A stretch of 8,142 nucleotides of DNA from a bacterium (GTDB taxonomy: Bacteria > Chlamydiota > Chlamydiia > Chlamydiales > FEN-1388), in assembly GCA_021811115.1 (NCBI GenBank), contig JAJZPP010000014.1, forward strand, positions 1 to 8,142, given 5' to 3'. Both the position numbers and the translations under genes were made by a program. Below, piece by piece: positions 1-7,806 of the stretch. Every line of letters begins with the position of its first letter. Within the stretch, counting starts at the first letter, position 1. A model generated the notes under the pieces. It worked only from the letters and a program-made list of their open reading frames with translations. It ran no database searches and was not told the DNA's origin.

Positions 1-168
1 GGGAGCCTTTTCCATATACGGTTTTTCATGCGAAGGGCTTTTCAGGTTACCCCCTCTCACGCAAAGAATGCATGATAGGAGGATTGGCCGGATACCCAGG
101 ATAAAATTTTTATGGTCATGGGAATTGAGGGAGGGCCAGACAAACCTTACATTCAGGCCCCCTTCAGT
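1..168. other. Non-coding stretch downstream of gapA
   Basis: No convincing gene is visible in these 168 bases. On the minus strand, just after the gapA stop, an inverted repeat (GGGCC at 133-137 with GGCCC at 156-160, 18-base loop) could fold, but no T-run follows it, so it is not a standard intrinsic terminator. An A/T palindrome-like stretch lies at 101-113. A minus-strand ATG at 29-27 opens nine codons (MKNRIWKRL) to the window edge. That lysine/arginine-rich start would suit an exported protein, but no well-placed Shine-Dalgarno sequence precedes it and 29 bases are too few to call. Confidence 0.5.
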
Positions 169-1256
<1,088 letters not shown>

Positions 1257-1289
1257 TGGCAACTCGAATAAAAGGCGCTATCAACTGAC

Positions 1290-1317
1290 GATATAGCCTA
1301 CGTTAGAGTATGTTGAA
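1290..1317 (-). promoter_or_regulatory. Candidate sigma70-type promoter for gapA
   Basis: On the minus strand, TTCAAC (1317-1312) and TATATC (1295-1290) are separated by 16 bases, with T-rich sequence directly upstream. The -35 box matches the consensus at only 3 of 6 positions. The start would fall near 1283, giving a leader of about 100 bases that includes the 1221-1256 stem-loop. This is by-eye matching and other weak boxes exist nearby. Confidence 0.3.
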
Positions 1318-1377
1318 AAGATAAAAAAAGATCACAAACAGGCAAAGGGAATAATTTTTTAAAGAATTTCCTTTACG

Positions 1378-1405
1378 TTCTTTGTGTTGGACTTAAGCGT
1401 ACTAT
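1378..1405 (+). promoter_or_regulatory. Candidate plus-strand promoter with A/T-rich upstream tract
   Basis: TACTAT at 1400-1405 (4 of 6 matches to TATAAT) is preceded by a weak -35, TTCTTT at 1378-1383, with 16 bases between. The A/T tract at 1351-1370 would lie at about -60 to -40, where an UP element acts on the alpha subunit. The start would be near 1412, a few bases before the paired region that begins at 1417. No plus-strand gene lies downstream other than the candidate RNA, so the site matters only if that RNA is real. Confidence 0.28.
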
Positions 1406-1411
1406 CTCTTG

Positions 1412-1586
1412 ATCTACTTAGGGGCTATAAAGAGATAATCCATCCAATTTGGGCGAGCGATACCATTGGGATGTGAACGATCGTGACGAGACCTATAGTG
1501 TCCTCTCTCGCGAGGAACGATCGTTCACAGACCAATTGGCAACCTGCCAGCCAAATTGCGCGGATTATTTCTTTATGGCCCCTCAG
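1412..1586 (+). ncRNA. Candidate structured small RNA with 6S-like layout
   Basis: Seen: a plus-strand transcript would fold into a closing stem (1420-1441 with 1562-1583, 22 pairs of which 2 are G.U), an 8-pair helix (1445-1452 with 1551-1558), a 12/14-base central bubble (1453-1464 and 1537-1550), then an apical arm of 5 pairs (1465-1469 with 1532-1536) and 13 pairs (1472-1484 with 1517-1529). The 3' strand of the bubble holds its own hairpin, TGGC/GCCA at 1537-1549. Tandem GA opposite GA occurs three times (1470-1471/1530-1531, 1485-1486/1515-1516, 1488-1489/1512-1513). Known: 6S RNA is about 160-200 bases, with closing stem, central bubble mimicking an open promoter, and often a small hairpin in the bubble's 3' strand; it binds RNA polymerase holoenzyme. 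Inferred: a 6S-like RNA. No T-run follows, so the 3' end would need processing. It could instead be a 3' structure of the rplQ mRNA or a mobile repeat. Confidence 0.4.
1417..1586. repeat. Large imperfect inverted repeat abutting rplQ
   Basis: Two arms of about 68-70 bases (1417-1484 and 1517-1586) surround a 32-base centre. The best blocks are 13 of 13 (TGTGAACGATCGT against ACGATCGTTCACA), 8 of 8 (CAATTTGG against CCAAATTG) and 20 of 22 identical complement in the outer block. The outer ends read CTTAGGGGC and, on the other strand, CTGAGGGGC. The right end overlaps the rplQ stop codon at 1583-1585. The pairing itself is certain; its meaning is not. Confidence 0.9.
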
Positions 1587-2011
1587 GGCAAGTACTCAAG
1601 GCAACAGGTGGTCGCATTATCACCGACGCGTGCCGTGGCAAAACGGGTAATGCGGGTATACCCCCCATCCCGTTCCTTAAAGCGCGGCCCTAGCGTTGAA
1701 AAGAGGTGGTCAACCACCTTACGGTCACTATTATAGGCTGAATGGTCCCCACCCTTAGCAGCCCGACGCTCTTTGGGTGTTAGGGTATTATAGCGCACCA
1801 TCAACGCTGCCATGACTTGACGACGACTCGCCAAGGAATCGGTCTTGGCAAGCGTTACCATCTTGTCAGCAAAACGGCGCAACTCTTTTGCTTTGGGAAC
1901 TGTGGTAACAATTTTACCATTGAGAATGAGCGACTTTAGCATGTTAGCAAACAGACACCGACGATGTGAAGTTGTTCGTCCTAATTTAGCACTGCGATTC
2001 CTATGTCTCAT
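1583..2011 (-). CDS. rplQ: 50S ribosomal protein L17 (bL17)
   Basis: Large-subunit protein near the peptide exit tunnel. The 142 residues match the length I recall for chlamydial L17 (about 141). Family features seen: the basic start with [16 protein letters not shown] (10-25), the central [18 protein letters not shown] block (34-51), MVRYN at 71-75, RDGGYTRI at 114-121 and RVGDNA at 128-133. The ATG (2011-2009) overlaps the rpoA TGA (2010-2008) in an ATGA junction, which points to translational coupling; a G/A-rich AAAGGG in the end of rpoA serves as ribosome site. The stop codon lies inside the right end of the large inverted repeat, so the last codons (EYLP) sit right at that structure. 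Confidence 0.97.
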   Translation of the reverse strand: MRHRNRSAKLGRTTSHRRCLFANMLKSLILNGKIVTTVPKAKELRRFADKMVTLAKTDSLASRRQVMAALMVRYNTLTPKERRAAKGGDHSAYNSDRKVVDHLFSTLGPRFKERDGGYTRITRFATARVGDNATTCCLEYLP

Positions 2012-3123
2012 ATATTTCCCTTTAGTTTGTCTATGCTCTTCTTCGACTTGCGCTCATCATACAGTTCATGAATACGATCTTTCACATTGTCGACAGAAAT
2101 ATCAAAACGGGACAGATCCATTCCAAGGTTCAGGCCCATATCCATGAGCTTAGCCTTGATTTCAAGGAGAGACTTCTTCCCAAAATTCCGGAAATCAAGC
2201 ATTCGCTTCTCCGGAATGCAGACAAGTTCTGCGATCGTCTCAATATTGGCACCCTTTAGGCAATTGGTCGAACGAACAGAGAGCTCAATATCATCAATAC
2301 GCAGCACCAGCTTATCGAGCAATTTGTCATCATCGTTCGACTCTCCAGTCGCCTGCTCGTAGATAATCTCATGCTCCTGAATCTGCTGGAACACCTCAAA
2401 ATTGCGCATCAGAATTTGGGCGGCAAAAGAGAGCGCTTCCGAAGGCGTTAAGCGGCCATCGGTTCTAATCTCGAGAATGAGCCGATCAAAGTCGGTATCT
2501 TGCCCAACCCGCGTATTCTCAACGGTGTAGTTGGCCAGCAAAACGGGTGAGAACGGCGTATCGATGACGATCTCACCGTCAAGTTTATTGGAAATCTTGT
2601 GCCGATCGGCTGGAACATACCCTCGACCGTACCCGACACGAAAATCAATCTGCCGCTTCATGGGAGCTGTCACCGAGAAGAGGACCAAATCGGGGTTCAT
2701 CACCTCATAAGGAGCGCCCTTCATGAGATCTCCGATGGTGATGGGAACCTGACCGTCATTTTCATCCAGTTGTTCCTGGGTGACATCAATAACCGCTGTC
2801 ACAAAACGTGATTCACGGGTCGTTTGCGTCTCATCAGAGGGAAGACGACGGAGTAACACACCTTTCAAGTTGAGGACGATACTGGTAACATCCTCAATAA
2901 TCCCCTCCACTGCCATAAACTCGTGGGGAATCCCCTCAATTCGCACAGAGATAATACCTGGCGTCTCAAGAGAAGAGAGAAGGACTCGTCGAAGAGCATT
3001 GCCAATACTATGGCCAAAAACACGCTCAAACGGCTCCACAATAAATGTCGCAAATGTCGGTGTCGCAAGCTCCTTAATGACGACATTCTGGGGCCTCTTC
3101 TGCGCGCCATATTTCACCAACAT
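2008..3123 (-). CDS. rpoA: DNA-directed RNA polymerase subunit alpha
   Basis: Alpha subunit; its dimer is the scaffold for beta and beta' and its C-terminal domain contacts UP-element DNA and activators. At 371 residues it is longer than the E. coli protein (329) and near the chlamydial length I recall (about 377). The N-terminal assembly motif [15 protein letters not shown] is at 37-51 and [10 protein letters not shown] at 206-215. The C-terminal domain spans about 270-337, with [11 protein letters not shown] at 280-290 carrying the Arg (284) equivalent to E. coli Arg265, and FGKKS at 314-318. A charged tail after 340 is an extension. The ATG at 3123 has CAGGAG eight bases upstream. rpsD, which sits between rpsK and rpoA in many bacteria, is absent; the 41-base gap has no gene. 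Confidence 0.98.
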   Translation of the reverse strand: MLVKYGAQKRPQNVVIKELATPTFATFIVEPFERVFGHSIGNALRRVLLSSLETPGIISVRIEGIPHEFMAVEGIIEDVTSIVLNLKGVLLRRLPSDETQTTRESRFVTAVIDVTQEQLDENDGQVPITIGDLMKGAPYEVMNPDLVLFSVTAPMKRQIDFRVGYGRGYVPADRHKISNKLDGEIVIDTPFSPVLLANYTVENTRVGQDTDFDRLILEIRTDGRLTPSEALSFAAQILMRNFEVFQQIQEHEIIYEQATGESNDDDKLLDKLVLRIDDIELSVRSTNCLKGANIETIAELVCIPEKRMLDFRNFGKKSLLEIKAKLMDMGLNLGMDLSRFDISVDNVKDRIHELYDERKSKKSIDKLKGNI

Positions 3124-3164
3124 GAAAAAAACTCCTGATCAAAATTTAAGACTTCAAAAGAAAA

Positions 3165-3575
3165 CTACACACGTCGACGCTTACGAGCGCGACATCCATT
3201 GTGCGCTACTGGGGTCTCATCGCGAATAGCTGTCACAATAAGGCCAGCACTCATTAACCCTCGAACGGCAGGCTCTCGACCAACGCCTGGCCCTTTCAGA
3301 TTCACTTCAACTTCGCGCATCCCTTGGGAAACAGCACTTTTTCCAGCATCTTGGGCCGCCACAGTGGCGGCAAAGGCTGATGATTTTCTCGAACCAGAAT
3401 ACCCAGTTTTGCCAGCAGATGACCAGGCGACCACTCGACCCATGGGATCGCTAATGGAGACAATCGTGTTGTTAAAGGAGGCCTTCACATGGGCGACACC
3501 CATTGGTACGTTGCGGGCCACCTTTTTACGAGGTGCTTTTTTAACAGTAGTAGTTGTAGGCTTAGGCGTATTCAA
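3165..3575 (-). CDS. rpsK: 30S ribosomal protein S11 (uS11), TTG start
   Basis: Small-subunit platform protein that helps form the mRNA exit region. The 136 residues carry GVAHVKASFNNTIVSISD (26-43), the SAGKTGYSGSRKSSAFAA block (53-70) and the terminal HNGCRARKRRRV. The Asn126-Gly127 pair corresponds to the site where E. coli S11 carries an isoaspartate. The start is TTG (3575-3573): it has GAGGAG seven bases upstream, in the gap after rpsM, and gives a family-like basic N-terminus, while the first in-frame ATG is at residue 25, within the conserved fold. TTG may lower initiation relative to its neighbours. The gene lies 15 bases after rpsM. Confidence 0.97.
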   Translation of the reverse strand: MNTPKPTTTTVKKAPRKKVARNVPMGVAHVKASFNNTIVSISDPMGRVVAWSSAGKTGYSGSRKSSAFAATVAAQDAGKSAVSQGMREVEVNLKGPGVGREPAVRGLMSAGLIVTAIRDETPVAHNGCRARKRRRV

Positions 3576-3590
3576 AGATAATCTCCTCTA

Positions 3591-3968
3591 TCATTGCTGT
3601 GGTGCTTTCTTCTTACCCGCTACTGTCTTACGTGGACCTTTCCGTGTGCGAGCGTTCGTCCGAGTCCTCTGCCCTCGTACAGGCAGTCCAGATTTGTGGC
3701 GTGACCCGCGATAGCTGTGAATGTGGATCAACCGCTTAATGTTATTCTGCACTTCACGTCGTAAATCGCCTTCGATGGTATATGACTGAAGAAGCGTCGT
3801 AATTCGAGCGACATCGTCGGGGCTCAACTGATGGGCCCTCATGTCTGGATTGAGATGCAACGCTTCAATAATTTTTCGCGCTAAAGTCGGACCAATCCCA
3901 TACAAGTATCGAAGACTGATTTCCAGACGTTTATTGTCAGGAATGTCAACACCTAATAATCGAACCAT
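3591..3968 (-). CDS. rpsM: 30S ribosomal protein S13 (uS13)
   Basis: Small-subunit head protein that contacts the P-site tRNA and 23S rRNA through intersubunit bridges. The 125 residues show the helix-two-turns-helix element [11 protein letters not shown] (23-33), EGDLRREV (66-73) and the C-terminal RNA-binding stretch from [11 protein letters not shown] (84-94) through [16 protein letters not shown]. The ATG at 3968 has AGGAGAG a few bases upstream, inside a small hairpin. It begins the alpha-type block after a 114-base gap that holds a candidate promoter. rpmJ, infA, map and adk, often found between secY and rpsM, are not in that gap. Confidence 0.98.
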   Translation of the reverse strand: MVRLLGVDIPDNKRLEISLRYLYGIGPTLARKIIEALHLNPDMRAHQLSPDDVARITTLLQSYTIEGDLRREVQNNIKRLIHIHSYRGSRHKSGLPVRGQRTRTNARTRKGPRKTVAGKKKAPQQ

Positions 3969-3970
3969 TG

Positions 3971-3987
3971 TTCTCTCCTGGAGAAAA
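3971..3987 (-). promoter_or_regulatory. Hairpin sequestering the rpsM ribosome binding site
   Basis: On the mRNA, TTTTCTC (complement of 3981-3987) pairs with GAGAGAA (complement of 3971-3977) around the triloop CAG, seven pairs including one G.U. The Shine-Dalgarno core GGAGAG lies in the loop and 3' arm, and the ATG follows three bases later. In E. coli the rpsM leader is the target of S4 repression through a different fold. rpsD is not in this cluster, so any regulator here is unknown. Low stability makes this tentative. Confidence 0.3.
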
Positions 3988-4044
3988 AGAAATCAGAACC
4001 CACGAGACTCCTCACAAGAGCCCCTCAATTAATTTAGGCCACTC

Positions 4045-4073
4045 ATCGTAACAAAAAGGCACATTTCAAACAA
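4045..4073 (-). promoter_or_regulatory. Candidate promoter for the rpsM-rpsK-rpoA-rplQ block
   Basis: In the secY-rpsM gap the minus strand reads TTGTTT (4073-4068), a 17-base spacer with a T5 run, then TACGAT (4050-4045). The -10 matches the consensus at 4 of 6 positions and the -35 at 3 of 6, with ideal spacing. Transcription would start near 4038, giving a leader of about 70 bases. An extra internal promoter before the alpha genes fits the unusually wide gap, but is not shown. Confidence 0.4.
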
Positions 4074-4082
4074 GCGAATCCC

Positions 4083-5450
4083 CTACCGATATTTAGGACG
4101 TCGCATGAACCCTTCGTACCTTCTCATGATCAAATGTGACTCAACTTGCTTCATCGTATCCAACACCACACCAACCAAAATCAGAAGCGCCGTTCCACCA
4201 AAAAAGTAGCTTATGCTCGGCGAGACACCCATCACCTTGCCCACCAGCGAGGGGAGGATGGCGAGGGCAGCCAGGGAGCAGGCACCGATCAGTGTAATTC
4301 GATGCATAGTCGTTTCCAAATACTCTTGCGTATGTTTCCCCTGGCGGACGCCAGGAATAAACGCTCCATTCTTCTTCATTTCGGAGGCAATCTGATCCGG
4401 GTGAAACTGGGTAGCCGTCCAGAAGGAGGTGAAAAAGAGAATCAGAAGCACATAGAGCAACAGATACAGCGATGACCCGGGTGAAAGCGCATCAGCCGCG
4501 CGGCCAAACCAGTTGCCGGCTCCGATGAACTGACCGAGTGTCGCGGGGAACATGAGCAGAGAAGAGGCAAAGATAACAGGGATAACGCCTGCATAATTGA
4601 CCTTCAGAGGCAAGTAGGAGCTGCCGACACCTTGCACCTCTCGGTTACCAACAACGCGCCTCGCATACTGCAAGGGGATCTTGCGCTGGCCCTGAATAAT
4701 ATAGACCGTCGCGATGGTCACGCCGAAAAAGAGTGCGAGTAAGACGATGATAGAGAAGAGCGACAGCTGCCCTTCCCCAGGACTTTCAAGATTGAGTTGG
4801 GAAATGATTAGCCCTATCGTCGTAGGAAGCTGGGAGAGGATACCGGTCGCAATGATGAGACTCATCCCATTCCCAATGCCCTTCTCAGTGATCTGCTCAC
4901 CAAGCCACATGAGGAAACAGGTAGCGGTTGTCATGGTGGTCACCATGATCAGATAGAAGAGCCAGGGGGTTCCAAATATATCGATCGACAGAAGGTCTGG
5001 AGAGATAATGCCAGGGCTTGACTTATTCATTTGGATGGCAAAACGGGCAAACAGCATCGACTGGATGAATGAGAGGAAGAGCGTGCCGATCCGTGTCCAT
5101 CGAGTAATCTTGCGGCGACCGTACTCGGGATTCTCACGCACCTCTCGTTGAAGCGAAGGGATCAACGCAACCAGCAATTGGAAGATGATTGAGGCTGAGA
5201 TGTACGGCACTACCCCAAGAGCAAAGACGGTCATTTGCGAAAAAGACCCGCCACTAAAAATATCGATCAGCTGAAAAAGGTTCTGTCCACCACCAGTCGC
5301 GTGTCGAAAGTACGAGAGAGCCACTTCGCCATCAATACCCGGAACCGGAATAAATCCACCAATACGAAAGACGATCAAGATCAGAATCGTAAACTGAATC
5401 TTCTTCATCAACTCAGGAGTGTTGAGGATGCGCTGTAGTGTCTCTTTCAT
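4083..5450 (-). CDS. secY: Protein translocase subunit SecY
   Basis: Channel-forming inner-membrane subunit of the SecYEG translocon, which exports unfolded proteins with SecA or inserts membrane proteins. The 455 residues form about ten hydrophobic segments, beginning at roughly 18-37. Signatures seen: [14 protein letters not shown] (76-89), [19 protein letters not shown] (182-200), [12 protein letters not shown] (254-265) in a cytosolic loop, and [13 protein letters not shown] (366-378) in the C5 loop. Arg369 there matches the essential E. coli Arg357; the usual Pro after it is Gln here. The ATG at 5450 lies nine bases after the rplO stop, with AAGG close upstream. It is the last gene of the tightly packed spc block. 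Confidence 0.98.
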   Translation of the reverse strand: MKETLQRILNTPELMKKIQFTILILIVFRIGGFIPVPGIDGEVALSYFRHATGGGQNLFQLIDIFSGGSFSQMTVFALGVVPYISASIIFQLLVALIPSLQREVRENPEYGRRKITRWTRIGTLFLSFIQSMLFARFAIQMNKSSPGIISPDLLSIDIFGTPWLFYLIMVTTMTTATCFLMWLGEQITEKGIGNGMSLIIATGILSQLPTTIGLIISQLNLESPGEGQLSLFSIIVLLALFFGVTIATVYIIQGQRKIPLQYARRVVGNREVQGVGSSYLPLKVNYAGVIPVIFASSLLMFPATLGQFIGAGNWFGRAADALSPGSSLYLLLYVLLILFFTSFWTATQFHPDQIASEMKKNGAFIPGVRQGKHTQEYLETTMHRITLIGACSLAALAILPSLVGKVMGVSPSISYFFGGTALLILVGVVLDTMKQVESHLIMRRYEGFMRRPKYR

Positions 5451-5459
5451 ATGCCTTAA

Positions 5460-5909
5460 CTACTGAAGAATCGTTACAGAAACGCCAGCTTTTTCAAGCT
5501 TTTCCTTGGCATTAGCAGAGATCGCATGAGCCTCAATCACGACCTTCTTACTCAATTCGCCATTCCCAAGAATTTTAAGGCCGTGCACAGTACCACCAAA
5601 AAACCCTTTCTCGATGAGCGTGGTAACCGAGACAGTTTCCCCGTCCTGAAACATATCATCGATATCAGTCAGGTTGATGCATTCAAACCGCTTCAGGAAC
5701 CGCCCACGCGTAAACCCTCGCTCAGGCATCTTTCGGTAAAGAGGGAGCTGACCACCCTCATATCGGGCTCGAGCTTGCCAGCCAGACCGCGATCCGGCCC
5801 CTTTATTGCCTCTGCCACACGTTTTTCCAAGTTTGGAACCAATGCCACGACCCACCCGTTTACGAGTTTGTTGTGGACGCGATGTGTTTGTCAGTTCATG
5901 TAATTTCAT
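5460..5909 (-). CDS. rplO: 50S ribosomal protein L15 (uL15)
   Basis: Late-assembling large-subunit protein. The 149 residues have the usual long glycine/arginine-rich N-terminal extension (KRVGRGIGSKLGKTCGRG at 17-34, NKGAGSRSG at 35-43) that threads into 23S rRNA, and the C-terminal signature LKILGNGELSKKVVIEAH (111-128). The ATG at 5909 is two bases after the rpsE TAA, and GAGGGG in the last rpsE codons acts as ribosome site, so translation is probably coupled. rpmD (L30) would normally lie between rpsE and rplO and is plainly absent. Confidence 0.98.
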   Translation of the reverse strand: MKLHELTNTSRPQQTRKRVGRGIGSKLGKTCGRGNKGAGSRSGWQARARYEGGQLPLYRKMPERGFTRGRFLKRFECINLTDIDDMFQDGETVSVTTLIEKGFFGGTVHGLKILGNGELSKKVVIEAHAISANAKEKLEKAGVSVTILQ

Positions 5910-5911
5910 TA

Positions 5912-6409
5912 TTAAGCCCCTCTTGCAGCAAGAATGTCCTCGCGCTTCATAAGAGACTCAAGAGCCTTGAACGTCGCTCGTACTTGGTTAATCGGATTTT
6001 TCGATCCGAACATTTTGGCCATGACATCCTTAAATCCAGCTAACTCTAAGATCGATCGCACTTTGGATCCAGCAATGATGCCAGTTCCCTCAGGCGCCGG
6101 TCGTATCAATAATGTGACACCATCCCACTTCACGGCAATATCGTGGGGAATAGTTGACCCATCCATGGTGACAGAAACCATGCTCTTCTTGGCAGCATCG
6201 CCGCCTTTACGAATCGCATCTGTCAACTCATTGGCTTTCGCAAAACCAAAGCCAACGCGGCCCTTCCCATCGCCGACTAAAATGAGGGCGGAAAAACTCA
6301 TCTTTTTCCCGCCCTTAACTGTTTTGGAACAACGGTTAATGAATAGTACCTTCTCCATTAAACTCGATTCAGAACTTTCCCGTTTCCCACTTTCAGGATG
6401 TTTTGCCAT
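5912..6409 (-). CDS. rpsE: 30S ribosomal protein S5 (uS5)
   Basis: Small-subunit protein at the mRNA entry channel, involved in decoding accuracy and helicase activity. The 165 residues contain the N-terminal S5 domain with TVKGGKKMSFSALILVGDG (30-48) and RVGFGFAKANEL (51-62), and the C-terminal fold with GTGIIAGSKVRSILELAG (108-125) and NPINQVRATFKAL (138-150). IAGSKVR replaces the IAGGxxR common in other phyla. About 18 extra polar residues precede the conserved core. The ATG at 6409 has GAGG nine bases upstream (complement of 6419-6422). It follows rplR after 24 bases. Confidence 0.98.
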   Translation of the reverse strand: MAKHPESGKRESSESSLMEKVLFINRCSKTVKGGKKMSFSALILVGDGKGRVGFGFAKANELTDAIRKGGDAAKKSMVSVTMDGSTIPHDIAVKWDGVTLLIRPAPEGTGIIAGSKVRSILELAGFKDVMAKMFGSKNPINQVRATFKALESLMKREDILAARGA

Positions 6410-6421
6410 TGTACAAAGCCT

Positions 6422-6437
6422 CTAACGCAGACGTTAA
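6422..6437 (-). promoter_or_regulatory. Small hairpin between rplR and rpsE
   Basis: TAACG (6423-6427) and CGTTA (6432-6436) form a perfect repeat around a 4-base loop, with a G.U pair possible outside it on the mRNA. It includes the rplR TAA and touches the first base of the rpsE GAGG ribosome site. It is short and weak, so an effect on rpsE initiation is only a possibility. Confidence 0.2.
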
Positions 6438-6802
6438 AATTGAATACCTGTTTGCCGAGCCGCATCAGCGAGCGTCGCTAAAATGCCATGATACGTCGAC
6501 GGCCCTCTGTCAAAGATGACTCGCTTAATGCCAACCCCAAGTGCCTTTTGGGCAATAGAGGCTCCGAGAAGGGCAGCCGTTTCTTTTGATTTCGTAGCCT
6601 TTTTGGAACGAAGCTCCTCACCAACTGTTGAGTCACTCAACAGAGTAGTCCCAGCCTCATCGTTAATCAGCTGCACGTAAATATGTCGATTGCTCTTCAT
6701 AACGCACAATCGGGGGCACTCTGCTGTGCCTCTCAGTATGCGTCTGACACGGTTCGAACGCTTACAACGAACCCTCAATGCCTTTTTATTGTGTAACTTC
6801 AT
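6434..6802 (-). CDS. rplR: 50S ribosomal protein L18 (uL18)
   Basis: Binds 5S rRNA together with L5 and forms part of the central protuberance. The 122 residues show the basic N-terminus with RVRRILRGTAECPRLCV (18-34), the NRHIYVQLI strand (38-46) and the C-terminal signature RVIFDRGPSTYHGILATLAD (94-113) followed by AARQTGIQF. The sequence is close to the chlamydial L18 I recall across its length. The ATG at 6802 lies 13 bases after the rplF stop. The nearest Shine-Dalgarno match, AAGG, overlaps the rplF stop codon at a rather long 11 bases from the ATG, which suggests coupling to rplF translation. Confidence 0.97.
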   Translation of the reverse strand: MKLHNKKALRVRCKRSNRVRRILRGTAECPRLCVMKSNRHIYVQLINDEAGTTLLSDSTVGEELRSKKATKSKETAALLGASIAQKALGVGIKRVIFDRGPSTYHGILATLADAARQTGIQF

Positions 6803-6815
6803 TTCGTATACAACC

Positions 6816-7367
6816 TTATGCCTTTTTAGCCGTCTTAGCAGCCTTACCAGCCTTCCTTCTCACATGCTCATCCGAATACCGAATGCCTTTGCCCTGATAC
6901 GGCTCAGGTGGGCGTTTGGCACGAACCTCTGCTGCAAACTGGCCTACAGCCTGCTTATCACATCCTGAAATGGTGATGAGAGTGTTCTTCTCAACCTTAA
7001 CATTTATATCCTTCGGTATTTGGATATGGGTGGGGTGAGAGAAGCCGACCTGAACATCAAGAACATTTCCTTGAACAGCGGCACGGTATCCGACACCAAC
7101 CATTTCAAGCTTCTTCTCATAGCCAATTGACGTGCCCTTAACCATATTATCAACCAAGGCCCACGCTAGCCCGTGGAGCCGATTGGCATCCGTAGTCTCT
7201 TGATCTGCAGAGACTACAACGCGATTGGCCTCACATATGGCAGAAATACTCGCTGGCAAATGCAGCTGTAGCGTTCCTTTGGGACCCTTTACAGAGACTA
7301 ATCCATCTTTAATAGTAACCACGACCCCTTTCGGAAGGTCGATGGGCATCTTTCCTTTGCGCGACAC
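6816..7367 (-). CDS. rplF: 50S ribosomal protein L6 (uL6), GTG start
   Basis: Large-subunit protein at the base of the stalk near the sarcin-ricin loop. The 183 residues form the two tandem L6 folds, with VSVKGPKG (24-31) in the first and YEKKLEMVGVGYRA (83-96) opening the second. The family signature PEPYQGKGIRY is at 154-164, followed by HVRRKAGKAAK. The start is GTG (7367-7365), with AGAGGG upstream in the 25-base gap after rpsH. It gives the expected MSRKGK N-terminus, whereas the next ATG at residue 7 would remove conserved residues. Confidence 0.97.
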   Translation of the reverse strand: MSRKGKMPIDLPKGVVVTIKDGLVSVKGPKGTLQLHLPASISAICEANRVVVSADQETTDANRLHGLAWALVDNMVKGTSIGYEKKLEMVGVGYRAAVQGNVLDVQVGFSHPTHIQIPKDINVKVEKNTLITISGCDKQAVGQFAAEVRAKRPPEPYQGKGIRYSDEHVRRKAGKAAKTAKKA

Positions 7368-7392
7368 GGTTCTTTATCCCTCTTGTAAACGC

Positions 7393-7791
7393 TTACCACA
7401 CATGGCAGAGAACCTCTCCGCCGACGTTCTTCTCTCGTGCTTGCCTCCCAGACATTACACCCTGAGGTGTAGAGAGAACAGCAAGACCAAATCCATTCAT
7501 CACAATGGGAATCTCGTCAACACCGACATACACCCTACATCCAGGGGACGAAATCCTTCGAATACCTTTGATAATTGGCTTCTTCATCGGGCCGTACTTT
7601 AAAAAAACCCGCATCTGATTAATGCCATTCTCATCTCGGACCAGTATATGCTCAATGAAGTGAGCTTCCTTTAAGGATTGGGCAATCTGTTCGACCACTT
7701 TGCTCCACTTGACATCGGCAAAACGATGTCCAGCGCTCGATGCATTACGAACACGAGTCAAAAAATCGGCAATACTATCACTTTGGCACAT
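7393..7791 (-). CDS. rpsH: 30S ribosomal protein S8 (uS8)
   Basis: Primary 16S rRNA-binding protein of the central domain and, in E. coli, the translational repressor of the spc operon. The 132 residues begin with the family pattern SDSIADFLTRVRNA (4-17) and end with the signature STPQGVMS (107-114) and NVGGEVLCHVW. ATG at 7791 is preferred, with AGAGG ten bases upstream; an in-frame TTG two codons earlier (7797) is only four bases from AGAGG but cannot be excluded. rpsN, usual between rplE and rpsH, is absent: only 15 bases separate the two genes. Confidence 0.97.
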   Translation of the reverse strand: MCQSDSIADFLTRVRNASSAGHRFADVKWSKVVEQIAQSLKEAHFIEHILVRDENGINQMRVFLKYGPMKKPIIKGIRRISSPGCRVYVGVDEIPIVMNGFGLAVLSTPQGVMSGRQAREKNVGGEVLCHVW

Positions 7792-7806
7792 TGGCAAACA
7801 ACCTCT

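Noticed and set aside
1..29. Start of a minus-strand gene, MKNRIWKRL
   Set aside because: Only nine codons, no Shine-Dalgarno sequence at a usable distance; cannot be told from chance.
131..163. Intrinsic terminator after gapA
   Set aside because: GGGCC/GGCCC stem has an 18-base loop and no T-run follows on the minus strand.
1344..1374. Terminator for the rplQ operon
   Set aside because: Weak A/T-rich stem of 11 pairs out of 14 not followed by a T-run; the T7 at 1322-1328 has no stem directly before it.
1449..1736. Plus-strand open frame of 95 codons across the inverted repeat into rplQ
   Set aside because: Half lies in the palindromic structure and half antisense to L17; no ribosome site or protein motif.
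3199..3714. Plus-strand open frame of 171 codons antisense to rpsK and rpsM
   Set aside because: It lies wholly over two strongly conserved ribosomal genes, has no recognisable motifs and no convincing ribosome site; it is an open-frame by-product.
3969..4082. rpmJ (L36) hidden in the secY-rpsM gap
   Set aside because: The gap is about the size of an L36 gene, but no minus-strand frame shows the basic cysteine-containing L36 pattern, and promoter and leader signals fill it.
5934..6425. Plus-strand open frame of 163 codons antisense to rpsE
   Set aside because: Mirror of the S5 coding sequence with no family features.
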